A stretch of 64,000 nt of DNA from Candidatus Leptovillus gracilis. Its GTDB lineage: Bacteria > Chloroflexota > Anaerolineae > Promineifilales > Promineifilaceae. Of this stretch, positions 58,569-64,000 are shown piece by piece. Within the stretch, counting starts at the first letter, position 1. Each line of letters begins with the position of its first letter. Made by a program: the position numbers and the translations under genes. Location: assembly GCA_016716065.1 (NCBI GenBank), contig JADJXA010000002.1, positions 248,001 to 312,000 of the forward strand, read 5' to 3'. The notes below the pieces were generated by a model, which worked only from the letters and a program-made list of their open reading frames with translations, did not search any database and was not told the DNA's origin.

Positions 58569-59984
58569 ATGTTTTCACAACTGCGCTGGCGGCTTGCCAT
58601 TCCCTATGCCATTCTGGTCTTGTTGGTGTCATTGGGGATGGCTTTTTTTGCCAGCCGGCCGGCGTGCAGCGATGATCTGGCCTGCCCATACAGGATATTG
58701 TGGCTGGGGGCGGCGGTGATGCTGATAACGGCCGTTTCCCTCTCCATCCTGCTGGCAGCGCGTATCACCCGCCCCATCAAGGACCTTACTGTTACCACGC
58801 AGCGCATCCTGGCCGGCGACCGACGCGCGCGCATTATGCACTACGGCCGTGGCGAAACCGACGACTTTATCCACCTCTATAATCAGCTCATAGACGCTGG
58901 CAGCCAGCTCATCAATGAACTAACCGAAGAGCGCGACCAGTTGGCCTCGGTGTTGGCCTACATGGCCGATGGCGTGATCATTGCCGATACCTACGGCTAC
59001 GTGCGCCAGGTAAACCCGGCGGCCATGCGCCTGCTGAGTACCACCGAAAAAAAGGCGCTGGGCCGCCCCATCGCCGAGACCCTGCGCCACCATCAACTCA
59101 TTGGCTTGTGGCAGCAGTGCCAGAAAGAAAACCAGGAGCAAATCGCCGCCGTAGAAGTGGGGCGCGATCTGTTCTTGCAGGCTGTGGTGACGCCCATCAT
59201 GCGCCGGGGGTCGTTGGTGTATCTGGTGATTTTGCAGGACCTCACCACTATCCGGCGGCTGGAAACGATCCGGCGTGATTTTATCAGCAACCTGTCGCAT
59301 GAACTGCGCACGCCGCTGGCCTCTTTACGGGCGGTGGTGGAAACATTGCAAGACGGCGCGCTGGACGATCCCCCGGCGGCCACGCGCTTTTTAGGCCGGG
59401 CCGAGCACGAGGTGGAAACGCTGACGCAGATGGTCGAAGAGCTGCTGGAGTTGTCGCGCATTGAGTCGGGCCGTGTGCCGCTGCGGTTAGCGCCAACGGC
59501 CGTTTCCGACCTGATCCAACGCCCCCTGGAACGGTTCCGCCAGCGCGCGGAACGCGAGCATATTGCCCTGGTTGTCAATGTGCCCGATGATTTGCCCTAC
59601 GTTTTGGCCGACGCCGACCGGGTGCAGCAGGTGGTTAATAACCTGGTCCATAATGCCCTGAAATTTACGCCGCGTGGTCAGATAACCGTTGCCGCGTTTG
59701 TAGACAAAGATGCGCCCAGAAGCATTGGTTCGATGCTCGCCAACCTGCCGCCGTCGGTGGTGATTGCCGTGTCGGATACCGGTGCGGGTATTGCGGCCGA
59801 AGATCTGCCGCGAATTTTTGAGCGGTTTTACAAATCGGACCGGGCGCGGACGCGCGGGCAGGGTGGCACAGGGTTAGGGTTAGCCATTGCCCGGCATATT
59901 GTTCAGGCGCACAACGGCCGTATCTGGGCCGAAAGCAAAGAAGGCAAAGGCAGCACGTTTTATTTCACCCTACGCTCCAGTTAA
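58569..59984 (+). CDS. phoR: PhoR-like sensor histidine kinase
   Basis: A 471-residue membrane kinase. Two transmembrane helices (about 11-26 and 44-65) enclose a very short extracellular loop. A HAMP segment (ITRPIKDLTVTTQRILAG) and a PAS domain (LASVLAYMADGVIIADTYGYVRQVNPAAM) follow. The HisKA box is RDFISNLSHELRTPLASL, and the ATPase has NNLVHNALKFTP, DTGAGIAAEDL and GGTGLGLAI. The short loop suggests sensing through the membrane transporter and PhoU, as in Pho systems, rather than a ligand domain. It starts 19 bases after the regulator stop. Confidence 0.9.
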   Translation: MFSQLRWRLAIPYAILVLLVSLGMAFFASRPACSDDLACPYRILWLGAAVMLITAVSLSILLAARITRPIKDLTVTTQRILAGDRRARIMHYGRGETDDFIHLYNQLIDAGSQLINELTEERDQLASVLAYMADGVIIADTYGYVRQVNPAAMRLLSTTEKKALGRPIAETLRHHQLIGLWQQCQKENQEQIAAVEVGRDLFLQAVVTPIMRRGSLVYLVILQDLTTIRRLETIRRDFISNLSHELRTPLASLRAVVETLQDGALDDPPAATRFLGRAEHEVETLTQMVEELLELSRIESGRVPLRLAPTAVSDLIQRPLERFRQRAEREHIALVVNVPDDLPYVLADADRVQQVVNNLVHNALKFTPRGQITVAAFVDKDAPRSIGSMLANLPPSVVIAVSDTGAGIAAEDLPRIFERFYKSDRARTRGQGGTGLGLAIARHIVQAHNGRIWAESKEGKGSTFYFTLRSS

Positions 59985-60028
59985 CCCCGTCAATCCTTTG
60001 ATAAGTTCACGACCAATCGTCAATCGCC

Positions 60029-60103
60029 TTAACTCCCCGTTAACAACACCTTATTCAACCGTTAACCCAATGTAATAGCGCGTTAAATGGCTTGTGTTAT
60101 GCT
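60029..60103 (+). promoter_or_regulatory. Pho-box-like 11-bp direct repeats and promoter before phoU
   Basis: TTAAC or TTA words recur every 11 bp: TTAAC at 60029, 60040 and 60062, with TTATT at 60051 and a weaker TTAAA near 60083. A -10 TATGCT (60098-60103) ends six bases before the phoU ATG (60110), so the mRNA would be leaderless. An 11-bp period is the known arrangement of PhoB/PhoP binding repeats. Confidence 0.7.
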
Positions 60104-60109
60104 GGATTG

Positions 60110-60799
60110 ATGCTGCGCGCTGTTTTTGAGCATCAACTGGAGCAATTACAGGAACAATTGCTCATCATGAGCAGCCAGGTGGAGGACAACCTGGTGACTT
60201 CTACGTCTGCCTTGCAGCAGTGTGATCATGCCTTCTCTGAAGCGTTGATCGCCGCCGACGCGCAGATAAATGCCGCCTACATTCACATTGAGGAAGTCTG
60301 TCTGGCGCTTATTGCCACGCAGCAGCCCAGAGCGCGCGATTTGCGGTTTATTACGGCCGTCATGGCCATCGCCGGCGAACTGGAACGCATCAACGACTAC
60401 GCCAAAGGGGTGGCCAAGATTAACTTGCAGTTAGGCCACCAGCCGCGACCAACGGCCGTGTCTGACCTCTGCGTCATGGCTGAAAAGGCCCGCCACATGC
60501 TTACCCAAAGTATGAACGCATTTCTGGCGCGAGACGCCAGCCTGGCTTACGTCATCTACGCCGCCGACGCCGAGATTGACGCCCTCTACAGCCAGATTCA
60601 GCAGGACCTGCTGGCGGTGATGCTGTCCGACTTCCACCAGACACCCCAGGCCAACAAGCTGATGTGGGCCGCCCACAACCTGGAACGCGCCGGCGACCGC
60701 GTTGGCAACATTTGCGAACGCGTGATTTATCTGGTTACGGGAGAGCTGGTTGAACTGCCAACGGCCGTTATCAACCTGTCTACCCCTGCCGCCCCGTGA
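60110..60799 (+). CDS. phoU: Phosphate signalling protein PhoU
   Basis: A 229-residue all-helical protein with the two PhoU three-helix repeats (HQLEQLQEQLLIMSSQVEDNL; RDLRFITAVMAIAGELERINDYAKGVA; and the second NKLMWAAHNLERAGDRVGNICERV). The ExxRxxD-type metal motifs ELERINDYA and LERAGDRV are present. PhoU links Pst transport to the kinase. The last 20 bp overlap the 3' end of the convergent pstB1 gene. An in-frame TTG at 60092 is less likely than ATG 60110. Confidence 0.93.
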   Translation: MLRAVFEHQLEQLQEQLLIMSSQVEDNLVTSTSALQQCDHAFSEALIAADAQINAAYIHIEEVCLALIATQQPRARDLRFITAVMAIAGELERINDYAKGVAKINLQLGHQPRPTAVSDLCVMAEKARHMLTQSMNAFLARDASLAYVIYAADAEIDALYSQIQQDLLAVMLSDFHQTPQANKLMWAAHNLERAGDRVGNICERVIYLVTGELVELPTAVINLSTPAAP

Positions 60800-61535
60800 T
60801 GTAAGATTCCGTTAGCTCCTGGCGCGGATGGGTAAACAGCTCCGTCGTCTCGTTAAACTCCACCAACCGCCCCAACCAGAAAAAGCCGGTCCAATCCGAA
60901 GCCCGCGCCGCCTGCTGCATGTTGTGCGTCACAATGATGATGGTGTAATCCTGCGATAACCGGCGCATCAGATCTTCGATGTGCAGCGTCGCCACCGGGT
61001 CTAGCGCTGAACACGGCTCGTCCATCAGAATAACCTCTGGGCGCACGGCAATGGTACGGGCGATGCACATACGCTGCTGCTGCCCTGGGTTCAGTTCCAT
61101 CGCCGGTTTGTCTAACTTGTCTTTCACCTCGTCCCACAGCGCCGCGCTTTGCAAACTTTCGGTCACGATCTGTTCCAGGTCGTTGCTTTTGGTCAGGCCC
61201 AGCACGCGCGGGCCAAATGCGACATTGTTGAAGATGCTCTGGGGGAACGGATTCGGCCGTTGGAACACCATGCCTACCCGATGCCGCAAATCGGCCACAT
61301 CCACGTCGGCGTCGTAGATGTTTTTGCCGTCCATCAGCACCTCGCCTTCGGCGCGGGCAACACTGATGGTATCGTTCATGCGGTTTAGCGCCCGCAAAAA
61401 AGTAGACTTGCCGCAGCCCGAAGGCCCGATGAGCGCTGTGATCTGATTGGCGCGAATGGGCAGGTTCAGATCAATTAACGCTTGAAATGAACCGTAGTAG
61501 AAATTAAAATTGCGGACCTCGATTTTGTTTTCCAT
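60780..61535 (-). CDS. pstB: Phosphate ABC transporter ATP-binding protein, PstB1 (altered signature motif)
   Basis: A 251-residue ABC ATPase of phosphate import. Walker A GPSGCGKST (37-45), the Q-loop Gln92 in VFQRPNPFP, Walker B with the catalytic Glu172 in ILMDEPCSALDP, and the H-loop in VTHNMQQ are intact. The signature reads LNPGQ (147-151) instead of LSGGQ, so the Ser and Gly that contact the partner's ATP phosphate are changed. ATG 61535 is used; the frame extends to 61565. It is last of pstC-A-B2-B1 and partners an opposite defect in PstB2. Confidence 0.94.
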   Translation of the reverse strand: MENKIEVRNFNFYYGSFQALIDLNLPIRANQITALIGPSGCGKSTFLRALNRMNDTISVARAEGEVLMDGKNIYDADVDVADLRHRVGMVFQRPNPFPQSIFNNVAFGPRVLGLTKSNDLEQIVTESLQSAALWDEVKDKLDKPAMELNPGQQQRMCIARTIAVRPEVILMDEPCSALDPVATLHIEDLMRRLSQDYTIIIVTHNMQQAARASDWTGFFWLGRLVEFNETTELFTHPRQELTESYITGRQG

Positions 61536-61652
61536 AAAAGCCTTATTATGAAACCGAAGGGACACGGCGGATTTTATCGGTTCAACCTCCGTGCGCTCCG
61601 CGTCGCCATGGTGAAATTTGTGGCCCCGACCATGCCGGAAAATTTGTAGAAG

Positions 61653-62411
61653 TTAGCCGAATCGGCCGGTGACGTAATCTTCCGTTCGCCTGTCTTGCGG
61701 GTGGATAAAAATCTGCTGCTGCGAGCCAATCTCCACCACATTGCCATCCAACAAAAAGGCGGCTCTGTCGGCCACCCGCGAGGCTTGCTGCACGCTGTGC
61801 GGCACCATGATGATGGTGTACTGCTCCTTCAACTCGAACAATGATTTTTCGACCATTGCCGTGGAGATGGGGTCCAGGCCCGATGTTGGGTTGTCTAGCA
61901 AGATGACTTCTGGTTCCAGCACCAGGCTGCGCGCCAGGCACATGCGCTGTTTTTGGCCGCCAGACAGGGCAAAGGCGGAATCTTGCAGCCGGTCTTTTAC
62001 CTCGTCCCAGAGGGCGGCCTGGCGCAGGGAACGTTCCACGCGCTCGTTAATGGCGCGCCTGTCGCGCATTCCGGCCATGAGCAGGCCGTAGGCCAGGTTG
62101 TCGTAGATGGAACCGGGCAGGGGGGTGGGTACGGCAAAGACCATGCCAATGCGCCGACGTAGGCTGATTACGTCTAGGGCAGGGGCGAAGATGTCACGGC
62201 CGTTAAACAAAATTTCTCCCGTTCGCTGTGTATTATCCAGCAAGTCGGCCAGCCGGTTCAGCAAGCGCAGCAGGGTGGTCTTGCCGGCCCGCGATGGTCC
62301 GAACAGAACGAACAACTCGTTGGGCATAATATCCAATTGAACATCGCGCAGCGCTTCCGTCCCATCGGCATAGGTAAACGAGAGGTCGCGAATAGACAGT
62401 TTACTCTTCAT
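61653..62411 (-). CDS. Phosphate ABC transporter ATP-binding protein, PstB2 (degenerate catalytic site)
   Basis: A 252-residue PstB homologue. Walker A is GPSRAGKTT (38-46) and the signature LSGGQ (149-153) is normal. But the Q-loop Gln is Ala93 (VFAVPTPLP), and the Walker B catalytic Glu is Asn174 (ILLDNPTSGLDP). The H-loop His is kept (VPHSVQQ). Its own ATP site should therefore be poorly catalytic, while it can still supply a good signature to PstB1. Its order between pstA and pstB1 suggests a heterodimer. Confidence 0.9.
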   Translation of the reverse strand: MKSKLSIRDLSFTYADGTEALRDVQLDIMPNELFVLFGPSRAGKTTLLRLLNRLADLLDNTQRTGEILFNGRDIFAPALDVISLRRRIGMVFAVPTPLPGSIYDNLAYGLLMAGMRDRRAINERVERSLRQAALWDEVKDRLQDSAFALSGGQKQRMCLARSLVLEPEVILLDNPTSGLDPISTAMVEKSLFELKEQYTIIMVPHSVQQASRVADRAAFLLDGNVVEIGSQQQIFIHPQDRRTEDYVTGRFG

Positions 62412-62417
62412 ACTTCC

Positions 62418-63263
62418 TCACCATTCCCGCCGACGGCGCATCACTGTGCGAATGATCGTCGCTACCATTGTGAACGACAGCACAATAAACAACAGAACCA
62501 GGGCCGTGCCGTATTGAATTTCCAGGGGCATACCAGGAACCTGCGTGGAGATAACATACAGGTGATATGGCAGGGCCATGGTCTGGCTAAAGACAGATTT
62601 GGGCAGTTCTGGCAGGTAAAAAGCGGCCACAGTGAAGAGGATGGGGGCGGTTTCACCGGCGGCGCGGCCCAATCCTAGAATAACGCCGGTGATGATGCCC
62701 GGCAGGGCGTGGGGTAATACCTGATGCCGGATGGTTTGCCAACGCGACGCGCCCAGGCTGAGGCTGACGACGCGAAACTCTTGCGGCACGGCCAGAATCG
62801 CTTCTTCGGCCGTGCTGATGACCACCGGCAGAGTCATCAGCCCCAGGGTCAGCGCCCCGGCCAGGATGGATGTGCCAAAATTGAGAAAGAGGACAAACAT
62901 GCCCAGGCCAAACAAGCCGTAAACGATGGAGGGGATACCGGCCAGGTTGACGATGGCCAGGCGGATGGCGCGGGTGGCGCGATTGTCGCCAGCGTATTCG
63001 GCCAGGTAGATGGCGGCGCCAATAGCCAGGGGGATGGCGGCGATTGCTGTGCCAAAGGTGAGGATGATGGTCCCCAATAGGGCGGGGAAGATGCCGCCTT
63101 CGGTCATGCCATTGCGCGGCGGCTGCGAGAGAAATTCCCAATTGACCGTGCCAATCCCTTTGGCGACGACGTAGACGACCACCAGGATGATGGGCAGGAT
63201 GACGATAACGGCAACGGCCGTAATCAATCTTGCCGCCAATTTCTGTGTTTGCTGCCGGGTCAT
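62418..63263 (-). CDS. pstA: Phosphate ABC transporter permease PstA
   Basis: A 281-residue permease with six transmembrane helices. It has the binding-protein-dependent transport (EAA) loop AVPQEFRVVSLSLGASRWQTIRHQVLP and FLSQPPRNGMTEGGIFPALLGT, typical of PstA. Its start overlaps the pstC stop by four bases. It pairs with PstC to form the membrane channel energised by the two PstB proteins. Confidence 0.93.
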   Translation of the reverse strand: MTRQQTQKLAARLITAVAVIVILPIILVVVYVVAKGIGTVNWEFLSQPPRNGMTEGGIFPALLGTIILTFGTAIAAIPLAIGAAIYLAEYAGDNRATRAIRLAIVNLAGIPSIVYGLFGLGMFVLFLNFGTSILAGALTLGLMTLPVVISTAEEAILAVPQEFRVVSLSLGASRWQTIRHQVLPHALPGIITGVILGLGRAAGETAPILFTVAAFYLPELPKSVFSQTMALPYHLYVISTQVPGMPLEIQYGTALVLLFIVLSFTMVATIIRTVMRRRREW

Positions 63264-64000
63264 ATTTGTCCTCCCCGCCGTCGCGCCCCACCGCCGATGA
63301 AGCGCGTCGCCAGTGAATTCACCAGGAAAGTGATGACAAACAACACGATACCAATGGCAAACAATACCGAGTAATGCAAACTACCTTGGGCCACTTCGCC
63401 CATTTCGGCGGCGATGGTGGCTGTCATGGTGCGCACCGGTTGGAAAAAAGCGCCCAGGCCAAACGCCGGGATGTTGGCCGCGTTGCCTGTCACTAACATT
63501 ACTGCCATGGTCTCGCCGATGGCCCGGCCGATGCCCAACATAACGGCAATGACAATGCCAGACCGCGCGGCCGGTAGAACGACGCGCCAGATGGTCTGCC
63601 ACTGCGTTGCACCCAGGGCCAGTGCGCCGTCGCGGTACTCTTTAGGCACAGCGTACAGCGCGTCTTCGGTGATGCTGATGATGGTGGGCAGGGACATGTA
63701 GGCCAGGATGATGGCTCCGGTGAAGGCTGTCAGGCCGGTGGCCGCCCCGGCGCGTTGGATGAGGGGGGCCAGGGCCACCCACCCCAGAAAACCGAGGACG
63801 ATGGAAGGGATGCCGGCCAGCACTTCGATGATCGGTTTCAGCAGTTCGCGCTGCCAGAGTGGAGCAAATTCGCCCAGGTAAACGGCCGTTGTTAATCCCA
63901 ACGGCACGGCAATCACCACCGCGCCCACCGTCACCAGCAGCGAACCGACGATCAGCGGGACCAGGCCATACATGCCCTCGATAGGATACCAGCGCGTACT
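63260..64000 (-). CDS. pstC: Phosphate ABC transporter permease PstC (partial, N-terminus outside window)
   Basis: About 247 residues of the C-terminal part, open to the right edge: the frame continues past 63973 with WYPIEGMYGLVPLIVGSLLVT, the PstC second-helix region. The EAA loop is AVPKEYRDGALALGATQWQTIWRVVLP, and VGRAIGETMAVMLVTGNA follows. The periplasmic PstS gene is not in the window and may lie upstream beyond the right edge. Confidence 0.93.
   Translation of the reverse strand, partial: STRWYPIEGMYGLVPLIVGSLLVTVGAVVIAVPLGLTTAVYLGEFAPLWQRELLKPIIEVLAGIPSIVLGFLGWVALAPLIQRAGAATGLTAFTGAIILAYMSLPTIISITEDALYAVPKEYRDGALALGATQWQTIWRVVLPAARSGIVIAVMLGIGRAIGETMAVMLVTGNAANIPAFGLGAFFQPVRTMTATIAAEMGEVAQGSLHYSVLFAIGIVLFVITFLVNSLATRFIGGGARRRGGQI

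Noticed and set aside
1..64000. CRISPR array, prophage or insertion sequence
   Set aside because: No evenly spaced direct repeats with unique spacers, no transposase, integrase or phage structural gene. The repeat arrays at 33573 have no unique spacers.

Overview
The window looks like a chromosomal segment from a member of the Chloroflexota, probably Anaerolineae/Ardenticatenia-like. This is an inference. It rests on the gene mix (fused isobutyryl-CoA mutase, a tungsten-type aldehyde:ferredoxin oxidoreductase, a DUF2723 membrane glycosyltransferase, RodZ, a YprB-like nuclease with TPRs, secreted proteins with Pro/Thr-rich linkers) and on a very high density of the palindrome ACGGCCGT in coding and non-coding DNA. 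I see no phage, insertion sequence, rRNA or CRISPR array.

Layout. 1-2.7 kb: 5' part of an 8-oxoguanine-deaminase-like gene (-), a REP-like hairpin array, a Phd/VapC pair, a BrnT/BrnA pair and tRNA-Leu. 2.7-9.1 kb: trigger factor, ClpP, two surface/secreted proteins, a small membrane protein and tRNA-Pro. 9.2-20.6 kb: a CPBP protease, a YprB-like nuclease, an orphan HicB, metG, and a minus-strand run rplI-rodZ-rimO-tlpA-lgt-FG-GAP protein. 20.8-33 kb: icmF with a late frameshift, a broken toxin-antitoxin pair, MoaD plus a partner facing an AOR gene, a CBM-like secreted protein, a molybdenum hydroxylase whose [2Fe-2S] domain has lost its cysteines, and a YceI lipoprotein. 33-40.8 kb: a Sec11-like peptidase carrying a tandem palindrome array, an ABC-F protein and two tandem proteins joining a ParB-like domain to universal stress domains. 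40.8-50.7 kb: the his operon, led by a histidine-rich leader peptide and an intrinsic terminator: hisG, hisD, (yefM-yoeB antisense), hisC, hisB fused to a metallophosphoesterase, hisH, hisA, a HAD phosphatase, hisF, hisI, hisE. 50.7-57.7 kb: a secreted protein, a Ser/Thr kinase with TPRs and the DUF2723 protein. 57.8-64 kb: phosphate control and uptake: phoB-like, phoR-like, phoU (behind 11-bp Pho-box-like repeats), and on the other strand pstC-pstA-pstB2-pstB1.

Three things stand out. First, families of short word-repeat palindromes (for example tandem AATCCGA, ACCGCGGAGA, GAACACT and GATTAGA words) lie between genes and also inside genes in frame; five insertions in four genes are in the his operon. 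Second, the his operon seems to have a classical attenuator, and it lacks a recognisable histidinol-phosphatase while carrying two phosphatase-fold proteins, one fused to HisB. Third, the two PstB ATPases carry complementary defects in their nucleotide-site motifs, the pattern expected of an asymmetric heterodimer. icmF and hisG each carry an apparent single-base insertion, which may be real or an assembly error.
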